Assembly: GCA_009760855.2 (NCBI GenBank)
Contig: WPIO01000152.1
Span: forward strand, 577,501-639,500
Direction: 5' to 3'
DNA from: Cristatella mucedo
Taxonomy: Eukaryota; Bryozoa; Phylactolaemata; Cristatellidae
DNA length: 62,000 bases
The notes beneath the pieces were generated by a model. The model saw only the letters and a program-made list of their open reading frames with translations. It did no database searches and was not told where the DNA came from. Position 1 is the first letter of the stretch. Every line of letters starts with the position of its first letter. Position numbers and translations under genes: made by a program. Positions 23,367-33,784 of the stretch are shown here, piece by piece.

Positions 23367-24703
23367 TCAGGCCGAAGGCGCAGCGACTTTGTCGGCGGAC
23401 GCGACAGCGACGGCGGCGACGGCGACGGCGGGGCAACGCTGCGCGCGAGCGTCGTACGCCGCCGCCGCCGCCGCGCGGCGAGCGAAGCACCGCAGCCGCA
23501 GGCGGCCGGCGGCGTGGCGGAACTTTCGGTCGGTCCAGTAGTAGAGGAGAAAGTTGACGAAGCCGCTGGCCTGCATCAGATAGAAGGCGAGGCCGACGAC
23601 CGTCGGGCTGAGCGGCTCCGCTCGGCCGTTGGCGCTCAGCTCGGTGAGCACGGCCGCGACGACCGGCGGCAGGTTGCAGGCATAGAACGTGCCTATCGTG
23701 GCGCCGATGGTCAGCACGGCCCTCTTCGGCCGCCGAGTAGACCGCGGCGGCGGCGGCCGCCGGCCGCCGCTGCCGACACTGACAACGCTGACGATGCTGG
23801 CGACGCTGGCGACGCTGCCGCCGCTCCTCGACGCCTCGGCCGCCTTCGTGCGGGCTACGTGCAGGATGACGGCACACGACGCGGTCAGCGATAGGACGGG
23901 CGCGAAGAAGACGAAGCTCGCCAGCGTCCAGAACAGAGCCGCCTGGCCGGAGCCGACGACGAACACGCCGATGTTGACCGAGCGCAGGAACACGAAGCGT
24001 ACGTCGCCGTCGCCGAAGGCCACGGTGGCGACTAGCACCAGCGCCGCCAGCCAGACGCCGACGTTGTAGCCGACGCCGAGCGGCCGCCACGACGACCGCT
24101 CGGCGCGCAGCGACAGGCGGCTGGACACTAGCGCCATCTTGTTCACGCTGAGGCAGCTCACCTGCACGAGTGTCATCACGAACGGCAGCGCGATCGCCGC
24201 TCCGCCGAGCCTGTAGTGCCACTCGGACGGCTCGTAGACGGCGCCGTCGCCGCCGCCGACGGCGCCCGCGGATATGGTCGCTATCCACAGCAGCGCGCTG
24301 CAGCGCGACAGGTCGCTGAGCGCCAACTGGAACATGGTGTACTCGGCGAACTTCCAGTCCCTGATTTGCCACAGCGTGGCGCACACGAGCGGGTTCGTGG
24401 CGACGATGAGCGCGATGAAGACGCACGCCGCCGCCAGGCTCGTCTGGCCGCCTTCGACGCGCACCGACGCCTCTGAAGAGCCGTTCGCCGTCGACATGCC
24501 GCAGCAGTCCGATCGACCGCCGCCGCCGCCGCGGTGCGGCCGGCCACCGACGCCCGCCGAGCGCCAGCGGCCCTCGTCGCCGGTCGCCTCTCCTAGGATA
24601 TCTCGCTCGTCGGGCGCCGCTCGGGTGCCTCCCACCTGCTGCTGCTGCTGCTGCTGCTGCCTCACGACGATGGCGGGGGCGTCCGGGCCCCCAGCGCCTC
24701 CTC

Positions 24704-24745
<42 letters not shown>

Positions 24746-24827
24746 TAGCCGTCGGTAGGGCTTCGGCCCACTGTGGCAGACAGCGGCAGCAGTGCGCGAT
24801 CGCCAAGACTCCAACGGCGAGACGCAT
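23367..24827 (-). CDS. Rhodopsin-family (class A) orphan GPCR, intronless
   Basis: Predicted 486-residue seven-helix receptor of the plasma membrane. I chose the Met at 24827 because it begins a signal-peptide-like stretch (MRLAVGVLAIAHCCRC). The frame stays open upstream to 25043, but that lies at or before the start expected from the TATA box at 25058. The N-terminus carries a run of 16 Gly (about residues 29-44), eight Gln (57-64) and an N-glycosylation site NGS at 115. Helix 1 covers about 131-153 with TNPLV. Helix 2 has LALSD. Helix 3 ends SVNKM in place of DRY. Helix 6 has FYACNLPP in place of FxxCWxP. Helix 7 has VNFLLYYW in place of NPxxY, followed by a basic helix-8-like tail. The usual helix 3-ECL2 cysteine pair is not evident. 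The third loop is Ser/Val/Gly-rich. Ligand unknown. The whole gene is GC-rich, so the opposite strand is spuriously open. Confidence 0.82.
24636..24745. repeat. Coding trinucleotide repeats in the GPCR N-terminus
   Basis: (CTG)8 at 24636-24659 on the plus strand encodes the Gln run on the minus strand. The (CCG)n tract from about 24706 encodes most of the Gly run. Both are slippage-prone and likely polymorphic in length. Confidence 0.9.
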
Positions 24828-25050
24828 GCGATCGGCTCGCCGGCACGTGCAGCGTCCTCGCGAGCTGCGCCGCGCGACGATGGCGACAGCGAAGGTCGCA
24901 GAGGGCGGGAACCGAGAGGGCAGAGGCGACACTCGGTCCACTCTCCGCCACCGCCGCCGCCGCCGCCGCCAATGTTCAGCGCCCGTATAGCGGAGCCCAG
25001 CGGAGCGTACCGCCGTCGCCGGCGCCGCAAAGGCCGCCGCCACCGGGTCA

Positions 25051-25058
25051 TCTTTATA
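25051..25058 (-). promoter_or_regulatory. TATA box of the GPCR gene
   Basis: On the minus strand TATAAAGA lies 224 bases before the chosen start codon. It predicts a start site near 25028 and so a leader of about 200 bases. This supports the downstream Met as the translation start. No clear initiator motif is present at the predicted site. Confidence 0.45.
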
Positions 25059-25474
25059 CTGACCCGGATTCCGGGGCGGGATGAATCTGTCAACCGGTCT
25101 GACCCGGAATTAGCTATTTGTACAGCCCGACATCAGCTCGGGACTATCGCCGAGAGTCGTGCCCGAGCAGGGCGGACGCTGTGGGGCGTTTCGTGCTCTC
25201 AAACTCCACCTATCGACCTCCGCCTCTGCCGAACGGCGACAGTCGAACGGATCGTTCCTCGCACCGTGCCGCAAACGCGCCGCCGCGGGTGCGACGCCCC
25301 CGCGCGCGCGCGACTGCGAGAGCACTAGCTTCAAATTGTGCAACCACCCGGCGGCGACTCGCTCGCCGCCGCTGGAGCGCCGAGCGCTGTCTCGCCCGCG
25401 TATTGGATGTCTTACAGCTGGCAGAAATCAGCGAGATAAGTACTGCCGTCCGATGAAAACGCAATCTTGAAATT

Positions 25475-26170
25475 AAAGATGCAGCGCCAACGGCGACGAC
25501 TCGCTCCTCTATTGGCACAGCTGACGAGGCATTTGACGCCGCGGGAGAAGCCAGCTCTTCGCTGTGCCGCCTGAATGACAAATGCCGCCATGCGTTAGGG
25601 AACTACTTCTAGGCGGCGACGGCGAGACGGAAGCTGGCATTGAGCCTAAATTCGACACAGACTGCTATACGTCGCAGCGACGCGCATCTGCCTCGAAATC
25701 GTATCACGCATGACCTGGCAAGGATGGCGAGCCCGAGGCCGAGCCAGGATTTTCATGCACGGGGAAGACCCTGCAAGTGATGTGAACTTCTAGAGAACAT
25801 AATATTACCTTCTTCTTATTATTTACTATTGTTATTATTACTACTTATTATTATTAGTGAACTTCGTCTTACCCTTATTAGTCTTACTATGATTAGCATT
25901 ACAAAGGCTGTTTTTTAATCCGAGCGTAGCCAGGTTTTAAAATAAAGTGGACCCACAAAAATCCACGCTCAAGTCTGTACGTGACTGCGCCTGCCCTCGC
26001 TACTGCAGCGGCCCGAAATAGCCCTAGACGGCTCGGGTAGCTGCTGCCCCCCCCCCTCCGCTCTGGAGCGGGAGGGGGACAATGCCTAACGCTTACCCGT
26101 TGGCTCCGCCACTGTGCTGGACCGATGTCAGAGAAATAAGGGTAAATGATAAACATGGCTGATCTTCAGC
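25475..26170. other. No gene seen
   Basis: Includes an AT-rich stretch with TTATTATT runs at 25800-25860 and a C-run at 26046-26055. No coding signal. Confidence 0.35.
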
Positions 26171-26177
26171 GGGATTC

Positions 26178-26245
26178 TGAAATGTAGGTTAGCTGATTTA
26201 ACAGCCATGTGTATTCAGCGGCAGAACGGTAGCGAAGAGATGGCA
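26178..26245 (-). mobile_element. SINE type 1 3' fragment
   Basis: GGTTAGCTGATTTAACAGCC followed by GTGTATTCAGCGGCAGAA is the 3' end of SINE type 1 in minus orientation. The head is absent. Confidence 0.6.
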
Positions 26246-26319
26246 CCTTTATCCATGGACTAAGACAAGGGCTAAACGTGCTATCGCTGCCTTACGACAT
26301 GGCATAGCACTCTTGAGAG

Positions 26320-26620
26320 ATGGATGGAGGGAGCGAGGTAGAGGGAGCGAGAGAGAGAGAGAGAGATGGAGCGAGAGAAAGAGAAGGGGAGAGAGAGAGA
26401 GAGAGGCTTGGAGGGAGAGGAAGAGAGGGGGGGAGAGAGGGAGGGAGGAAGAAAGAGAGAGAGGGGAGAGAGGGAGAGAGAGAGAGAGAGAGGGAGGGAG
26501 CGAGAGAGAGAGGGAGAGAGAAAGGGAGAGAGGCTTGGAGGGAGAGGAAGAGAGAGAGGAAGACAGGAAATAGAAAAACGAGGTAAGAGATGGGGAAGAG
26601 TGGATATATATATATATATG

Positions 26621-26663
<43 letters not shown>

Positions 26664-26675
26664 AGAGAGAGAGTT
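26320..26675. repeat. Long (GA)n-rich tract with internal (TA)n
   Basis: Purine-only on the plus strand for most of about 250 bases (GAGA with GGGA and GCGA variants), then TATATATATATG at about 26604-26625, then perfect GA again. It contains an internal duplication around GAGAGGCTTGGAGGGAGAGG (near 26400 and 26530). The Ser/Leu- and Arg/Glu-rich frames here are artefacts of the repeat. Confidence 0.95.
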
Positions 26676-27029
26676 TTGGGTTTCTGCAGCCTACTCGAAG
26701 CCTTGGCGGCATCCAGCGCGCATGGGCCGCTTATGAGGCAACAACGCGGCCGCTACTGCAGCCGGCGACCGCGATTGCTCCGCGGAGTGACGCGAGAGAG
26801 GAGCGGCGTCAGTCGAGCCGAGCTGGGAGCACTAGTCGTGGTCGCGCGAGCGCCTGCTTAATCTCGGCCGCACATGAAAGGCGCTCGCAAATCTCGCGCC
26901 GAGAAATTGCGTCGGAGCTCTTTTCCTAACGACGTCAATCCGCTTCACTTGGAAGTCCGACCGGCTAGCGGACAGCGGGCCCATTTCGCGGGGTAACGAC
27001 AGCTTACCACCCGTAAGCGGAGCGAGCTC

Positions 27030-27067
27030 TGACGCCTGCTAGCACCTCTGACGCCTGCTAGCACCTA
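27030..27067. repeat. 19-base tandem duplication
   Basis: The TCTGACGCCTGCTAGCACC unit occurs twice in immediate succession. Confidence 0.9.
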
Positions 27068-27069
27068 AT

Positions 27070-27720
27070 GAATCAAGCGATCGCCCCTCCTCTCTCCGTC
27101 ACCCGAGTGCGACCAGCGCGCGAGAAATGCGCGCCTTCTCGAGCCGCGCCGCTGCACGCTCCGGGCACCCAATCGGAGGGACCCGGATGAGCGCGCGCTT
27201 TTGCCGATCGCTCCGTAGCGGGCTCCGACCCGCGCAGCGCCAGTCGAGGCTTGCGGCGCTGGCGCACGTGACGGCGGCGTGGCGGCAGCCGGCGTCACGC
27301 TGCCGCCGCCGAGAGCTCGAAGCCTCGATCACGAGGCGAGACGCGGCGGCGGACGCGAGCGCATGACGCGGCGCTCGATCGCCGCCGGCGAGTCCATTTC
27401 TGCTGCTGCCCGCCGCCATCGAGCTCGCACCGCTCGAATGGGCAGGGGAGCGCTTCCGGGCAGAGCCCGAGCGCAGCCGCGGCCGTCGAACGCGCCGGGA
27501 ACCGCTGCCCGGCGGCGGCACGCCTGCTTCGTGCGGGCGTGCTGCCCGTCGTCGCGAGCGGCACGCGTCGCCCTCTCTTTCGTTTTCGCTTGGCTCCAGT
27601 TCGTTCGACCGCAGGACGACGGACGATGTCGTCGCTCTGGCAGACGAATCGGCGAGGGAGACAGAATAGGAAGCGGACGCCATTTGTGCCGGCCTCCATT
27701 TACCGCAGCTGGCGGTGGCA
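27070..27720. other. CpG-rich block, no recognised gene
   Basis: Dense CpG with overlapping frames of 100-190 codons on both strands, all Arg/Ala/Ser-rich and matching nothing known. It includes a CCAAT motif near 27168. It may be a promoter island. Confidence 0.35.
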
Positions 27721-27724
27721 GCAA

Positions 27725-28850
27725 ACTAGGCGCCACTGCAGCAGCCGCGCCATTCAGCGTAGGGATGCTCGAAACCGGTGTTTACTAGATACACGTTCGA
27801 GCATGGATGAATGGAAGTGCATTCATAGCTATCAGCTCAGTCGTGCATGACCGCGGTCACTCACGCATTTCCCTGAATGCTGGCAGTGACAGCAGGACGC
27901 TGGAGCTTCGCGAAATTTCTGAGCGGCCATCTCAAGCTGGAATGCGGATGCGCGATGCGGATTCGCGCAGAGGGAGGGGCGCGGCATTCGGCAAGCGGTC
28001 TGTAGCTTGGGGGGCCTAAGCTGAGAGTACCCGAAAGGCTCGATGCTGGTGGTATGACTGAGTGCAGTAAAACGTCACGTTGCAATGCCTTGCGAGATAA
28101 CGGGCTATGAGCTCGGCGAATGAGAGTGTTGTGACTTATGACCTGACCGTTGTATAAGGCTAATATGCCTGACAGCAGTCGCTCTCTTGGAGCCACGGTC
28201 TGCCGGTCGTTGAATCCTAGCTGCTGCAAGCCTGCAAACGAGTCCGTCGGAAGTCACCGGTCGTATTAGCCGTTATATGTAGAATAGTGTTTTTTCATTA
28301 TGTTGTTGTTGTTAGCGCTGCGTGCAGAATATCGAGCCTCGCGTCGTCACCGTTAGCATATTGCGAGCTCCCGGTCTTTGCACATTGTGCCCACTTTGTA
28401 CCCACTACCCGAGCGAGTGAGGGTCAAAGTGCGGTCAAAGCAGAGTCTTGGGACATGACGTTGTACTGCTAGGCTCACCCAGCCTATCTACACCAGTCGC
28501 TGCTATTTCCGAACTATTCAAGTCCGCATGCAGCTTCGAAATCAAAGAGGTTGTTGTGGCTTGTGGCGCGGATCAAACAGCAGTTGTCACAGCACATATG
28601 ACGGCCAAGCCATGTTGTCGCTGTCGCAGACAGGCTGTACGCCAACCCATCCGCTCTGCTGAGTGTCTACAGATTTTTGCCGCTTCCAGCGGTCGGCTAG
28701 CTGAGTCGAGCAAACGATGGTGCGACGCGTCGCCGACACAAAGAAAAATATGAGCCCCTTGGGCCTGTCGTCAGTTTGTCTCGAGCGCGCTCTCCGGCTG
28801 CTGTCGTATAGGCTAGACAGTTCAAGTTTCTTGTCACTGTCACTAGTGCA
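27725..28850. other. No gene seen
   Basis: No recognisable domain or repeat family. Confidence 0.35.
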
Positions 28851-28854
28851 GCTA

Positions 28855-29215
28855 TTTCTCGATCCCATTCCTCCGCTTAAAGACAGTTGGCGACAGAAGC
28901 TTTAGCTCTGCAGGTCCTAGACTGTGGAACTCGCTTCCACAATTCTTACGCAACGACATCTACTCTCCAACTGCCGACTATGGCACATCTTTTTCAGCGG
29001 TCCTGAACTGCTACTTCTATGCTACTCACTACCTCAACTGCTCTCCTGACTCTGCTATGCTACCCACTTTCTCTTTGTTGCGTGAGACGAAGTCTGTTGG
29101 CTACCGAATGCGTACCGAAAGCCGCTTAGGCTGTGAGTGCGCTATACAAAACTCTCCTGCGTAACACCCACATGGTCTTTTTGACTTTGTGGAGTTACTG
29201 ACGGAGATACATCGC
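28855..29215 (+). mobile_element. Family B LINE 3' fragment, well preserved
   Basis: Starts at CCATTCCTCCGCTTAAAGAC and is closely similar to the 60.9 kb copy through the end: GCTTTAGCTCTGCAGGTCC, TACCGAATGCGTACCGAAAG, GTGGAGTTACTGACGGAGAT. The shared end point defines the family B 3' terminus. Confidence 0.88.
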
Positions 29216-30100
29216 AGTAGCGATGTTTTTCCAGTTTTGTCTTGCGCTTTGTATTCGTCGGGCTCAGAAATGCGCTCTTTCGGAGTGCCTATCCGCATCT
29301 AGATTTCGTGCATGTCGCAAAGCACTTTGAACTTTAGCCTGCTACGGTGCTAATGCTCGCTACGCTCATCGAAGTTAGTAGCGCAGGCAAACATCAGCGG
29401 GAGCGGCAGTTTTCTCAGCACTTCCGGTGCAGTGAGTTTCGGCAAACGAGAGCACTAGAGAGGCGAATAGCGACATCGAGCCGCTCTTATACAGTGCCGC
29501 TTCGTATTGCGCGGACGGAAGAACAGACGATATGCGAGCGGATTAGTGAGCTACGCTTCTGATCAGAAGGCGACTTCAGAGTGAGTGACAATGGCGCCCC
29601 GTTGCGCGAGGCTCACGCCCGACATAATCGGCGCAGTGCTTTAGCCGACCAGCCATCTCGATGACGCAACGAGGGAGGGAGCACCCGCGAGAGAGCTCTA
29701 ACGGCGGTTGCATCGACCGAGCGGATGCATCGCTCTAGGCTGCGCGCCAACGTGCAGCATCTAAAATATGAGACTGCTTCCGTGAAAAGTTTTTTTGCAT
29801 TCCATGGAATTTCTCTCGCCACGAGTCTTTGAGTTGTCCGATTAACTCGTCCACGAGCTGCATTCTAAAGCGACGCGTCCGAGGTAACAGCGATGATGTG
29901 ATGGGCGTAAGTGCGAAACCATTCACGCCCCCTCGGACCAAAAAGACTTTCCTCGCCTCGGCATTTCGCTAACCGGCTGCAGAGATTAGTGCATGCTGGG
30001 AAAGAAAATATTAAAGACGAACGTGTACACGAATCTGCGGCGCAATTGGCAGTCCGTCTGAATCCAGATAAGAAGGTTGCGTGTTTGAGTCACGTCAGGT
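29215..30100. other. No gene seen
   Basis: No domain or repeat recognised. Confidence 0.35.
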
Positions 30101-30104
30101 TCAC

Positions 30105-30295
30105 GTAATTTTGGTGAGCCGTGATGGCACACTAGGTAAGGTGGATGCATTTCACGACCTCGGTCCCAAGGTCGTGGGTTAAAATCCTGCGGTTGGTGAT
30201 TCTTAATCGCCATTGCACGCGGTGGTGATAGTCGTAAAGGTTCTTCTGTTTCTATACAAAAGAGGATATTAAATCAGCTATTATTATTATTGACG
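30105..30295 (+). mobile_element. SINE type 1, nearly complete
   Basis: A-box-like ATGGCACACTAGGTAAGG, the self-complementary GACCTCGGTCCCAAGGTC segment, a B box mutated to GGGTTAAAATCC, the GCGGTGGTGATAGTCGTAAA body, and the end GATATTAAATCAGCTATT with a short ATT run. The B-box substitutions would impair polymerase III transcription. Confidence 0.82.
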
Positions 30296-30299
30296 CATG

Positions 30300-30970
30300 G
30301 CCTGACACAAGTCTGGGCCAACTAGCTAAATAATTGCCTGTGCTGCACGTATATGCTGCCTATTTGAATGCAGCGGTGCTAAGCCGATTATGAAGCCCGA
30401 AAATTATAGAAAAACATGAAATCCTTACAACAATTAGAGTATACCAATAAGTACACACAAAATATCCGATACTATTGAAATATATCTAAAATATCAGTGC
30501 CTAGGTGAGTTTAAAGGAAGACCAAAGAGTATTCAGCTCATTTCAAGAGCGACTTTCTCGCACCAGTCAAAAAACGTCCGACTGGGCTATTATTGCGACA
30601 TTGCCTAAGAGTCTGCGTGCGCCGAAATTGTAAGATACATCGATATTGCGTCAGCGAGGCACTGGATTCGATGCGGCGTAGAGACTTAGTATACTGCCTT
30701 ATAATGATCTGCTTTGCGAGTTAGCTTTTTCCAGCTGACGGCACTTTTTTTGTGCGACTGTCAGCAATTCAGTCGCCAAGACAGCGACTAGTGAGTAGTG
30801 AATCTCGGCGAGTAATTGTTCGGCCTGAGGCCGATTCGTATTTTCCTTGCAACGTAACGTTCACGGAACGTGCGACGAGCAGACGACTAACAAGGCACGA
30901 ACAACTTTCCTTACTCGTCGCACAATTACAAGAACAACTGAGCGACCGAAGGCCGGCCACCGTCAGTTAA
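30300..30970. other. No gene seen
   Basis: AT-rich then mixed sequence with short frames only. Confidence 0.35.
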
Positions 30971-30977
30971 CTGATCA

Positions 30978-31115
30978 CGCGAGCTGGTTTGGTCTAGCGG
31001 TTAAGGTGCTCGCCCCGACCAAGGTCTGACTGAGGTCGTGGGCTCGAGCCCCGAGGCATATGTGAAGCGCCTGAATAGAGATTAAGTTCTCTTGGGGCGC
31101 TACATAAATGAATTA
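30978..31115 (+). mobile_element. SINE type 2: tRNA-like head fused to family A LINE tail
   Basis: The clearest copy. The head reads TGGTCTAGCGGTTAAGGTGC (A-box region), a GGTCTGACTGAGGTC spacer and the B-box-like GGGCTCGAGCCCC. After GGCATATGTGAAGCGCC it continues as the LINE 3' stem-loop (AGAGATTAAGTTCTCT within GCGCC...GGGCGCT) and stops near ACATAAATGAATTATA. The stem pairs AGCGCC with GGCGCT as in the LINE. This joins a polymerase III promoter to the sequence expected to be recognised by the family A reverse transcriptase. Confidence 0.85.
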
Positions 31116-31944
31116 TATATACACTCATGTGATGAGATGCGGTTATATCTGTTCGAAGTCGCGAGGTGCATAACAAAAGGCACTTTTTTCCGTCACTCAA
31201 GCCTTTCTCCGGTAGAGTGGAAGAAAAAGGAAGGTTTGAGTTAGCAGAGCAGAGTCTCGAGTCCCTATGGAAAACCGGTGCCACGCAACATTTACAGAAT
31301 CCAGCGTCCCCGTACCGACCGAGTTATGTATGAAATTAGTGCTAAATTGTGCACGTAAATGTTAGGTAGCAGCTCTTTTGCTGGGTGCCTGCTGTCAAAG
31401 TGAACATTGTAACTGAGTGGAACCTCATACTCGCGGGCTGGTTTGTCAAATGTTTTTATTCGCCATTGAAGATGTCTGGTAATTACTTACAAAGCTGGCA
31501 ACTCTTGTTCCCTGAGCACGCTCAATTAGCCTTTGGCTAGGAAGACACTACTTTCAAAGTTGTGCGATAGGTCAGCATAGCAATGTAATGGTCTGCCTCC
31601 TTCCTCCACATTGGTTTAACTAGGTCGCTTGTTCTATTGGTCTAATAGTTTACATTCGGATACTCCGAAGAGCTGTTCATGTGAATGGGATCAATCGTTT
31701 TGCGAAGGCTTCGATTTTTGGAAGCGAAGATGAAGAGCCATCTTAGATTACGTGCTATCCGGAGATAATTTGAGCGTTAAAAAAGCAATTTTAAAGTTCT
31801 TTTACGATGTTAGATATAATATATTAGCAGACTTAACTCATCGACTAAAGCATTAAACCAGTTGAACACACTGCTCTTATTGAATTTATATATACCATCT
31901 CCAATCGACGGACTTAGTTTTGTCAGGAAGTAGTTTCGGTTATA

Positions 31945-32006
<62 letters not shown>

Positions 32007-32900
32007 TTCAGGTAACGGGCGAAGCCACTTTGTGAAGAACGGCCTTTATTCAGGATGTTTCTATTCTGTTTCACCATCCCTGGCCACTATAAGGATCATC
32101 TGCCGACAGCTAGAATTTCTTAATGCCTTGGTGGATGACTTGATGGACTCAAGAGAGCACTCCTGAGATGCATCACTTATGATGCCACTGCATTCTGGTC
32201 AAGCATTAGCAAGTTATCGAAGTACAAAAATAATCACCATCAGCCTGCACATCTGCTTTATAACATGACCAGCATCCAATGCAGTACTATCTCTTCGTCA
32301 AGTGAGAGACGATGAATTTTTTTAGTCTAATTATTTTAATTATTTAACTATCAACTCAACGTCAGACGTTCACTCGAACCGGAACTTCCTTCGTCTGCGG
32401 CTCAGGAGTTCTGCGTTCCGATTGGCTAGCGTCTCCACTCGGCCTAGCAGCAGGAACGCTGCGCTTGATTCGCTAGCCTAGGTCGGGGAAGCCACAGCCT
32501 AGGGAGGCGTAAATCGGTTAGGCGGCGGCACTACCCTAGGCTGGGGTATACACTCTCACATACGATCGCTACAGCAGCGAAGTCCAACCGGTGTCCGCCG
32601 CCGCGATCGCGGAGCAATCTCGGAGCGATCAACGATGCCTTCGGAGCGAGCGAGTGAGGACTCGAGGAGCGCTCTCCGTCTCGATCGGAGACACTGAGTT
32701 AAATGTGCTCCGAGTCCGAAGTCTCGAAAAACTTTCAGGCATGTCCATCAGATTCTGCCACCATATAAAATATTGCTGAGAACAATTTCTCGATCGGTGC
32801 TCTAGCAATGTGCATGGAGTGTAGCTTGCAGGAAATATGACTATGACATATTTGCTACATATTAGTTATAGACAGATGCAAACTACCCGAACACGATCTC
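31115..32900. other. No gene seen; AT microsatellite and GC patch
   Basis: A (TA)n tract spans 31941-32008. 32380-32720 is richer in CpG and has an ATTGG (inverted CCAAT) near 32421, but no coding sequence could be recognised. Confidence 0.4.
31941..32008. repeat. (TA)n microsatellite
   Basis: TA dinucleotides with occasional TACATA and TATGTA interruptions. Confidence 0.95.
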
Positions 32901-32904
32901 GACA

Positions 32905-33760
32905 ATAATAATAATGCACTTGATAAAGTGCCCTCAGAGAACTCAATCTCTCTCGAGGCGCTTTACATTTGCTGCAAAGGGAACGCGATTGAATGGTGAG
33001 TAATACCATGCTTCATAAACAACATGAATAACATGGTTAGGGGTGACATGCACAGGGTCAGCATGCAAGTGCGGTTGGTGGCAGCATGCACAGTGTCAGC
33101 ACGCATAAGTACATGAAGGACGAGTCACAGGAACCCACTAAATGCTGTCCTAAATAGGCGTGTTTTTAAGTTCTTTTTAAATATGGTCAAGTCAGGGGAT
33201 GTTGTGACGCAAGTGGGGAGGGAGTTCCACGCTTTGGGAGCATGCGAACTAAATGCACGGTCTCCAAAGGATTTGAGGTTTGCACGAGGTATTGGTAAAC
33301 TGTTGGATTCCGAAAAGCAGGTGGTACGATGCTTGGCCTGGTGGGGAAGCAGATCTGAGAGAGAGAGGTTGGAGCCAAAGAATGAAGGGACCTAAAAGTG
33401 AGCGACAAAATCTTGAAGTCGATCCGGTGCTTGACTGGTAGCCAGTGCAGGTCGGCGAGAAGTGGTGTGACGTGGCAACTGCGAAGCTCATGACAGACAA
33501 GCCTAGCTGCAGAGTTTTGCACCAGCTGTAATTGCCTGATTGCACATGCCGGTAGGTCAGCAAGCAGTGAGTTACAGAAGTCAAGACGGGATGTCACAAA
33601 TGCATGGACCAACTTAGACGTGGTGTCCTTATCTAAACAAGCCCGAATTTTAGCAGTGTTACATAGCTGAAAGTAGGCAGACTTGATTGTGGAGCTGATG
33701 TGGTCGTCTAACGAGAGGTCACTCTGGGAATGACACCTAGATTTCGAGCTATCAGATTTC
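32905..33760 (-). mobile_element. Family A LINE, 5'-truncated
   Basis: Minus-strand copy with tail (AAT)n and stem-loop at its left edge. The frame around 33187-33612 encodes [34 protein letters not shown] and LHWLPVKHRIDFKILS, with a frameshift in the GDRAF block. It ends in the ARNLGV...LSLDDHIS region and abuts the next copy head to head. Confidence 0.9.
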
Positions 33761-33784
33761 GATCGAGGTTAGCAGTCGTTAAAA

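Noticed and set aside
24828-25043. N-terminal extension of the GPCR to the upstream Met at 25043
   Set aside because: It would place an Arg-rich stretch before a good signal peptide and begin at or before the start site predicted by the TATA box.
23136-25343. Long open frames on the plus strand opposite the GPCR (e.g. 23136-23894, 24274-24990)
   Set aside because: They are Arg/Ala/Pro- or Cys-rich mirror images of a GC-rich coding strand with no domain; the minus strand has seven helices and conserved GPCR positions.
26281-26712. Ser/Leu-rich and Arg/Glu-rich open frames
   Set aside because: Pure translations of the GA/TC repeat.
30978-31060. tRNA gene
   Set aside because: The boxes are tRNA-like but the sequence does not close an acceptor stem and continues into a LINE tail; the same unit recurs, so it is a SINE.
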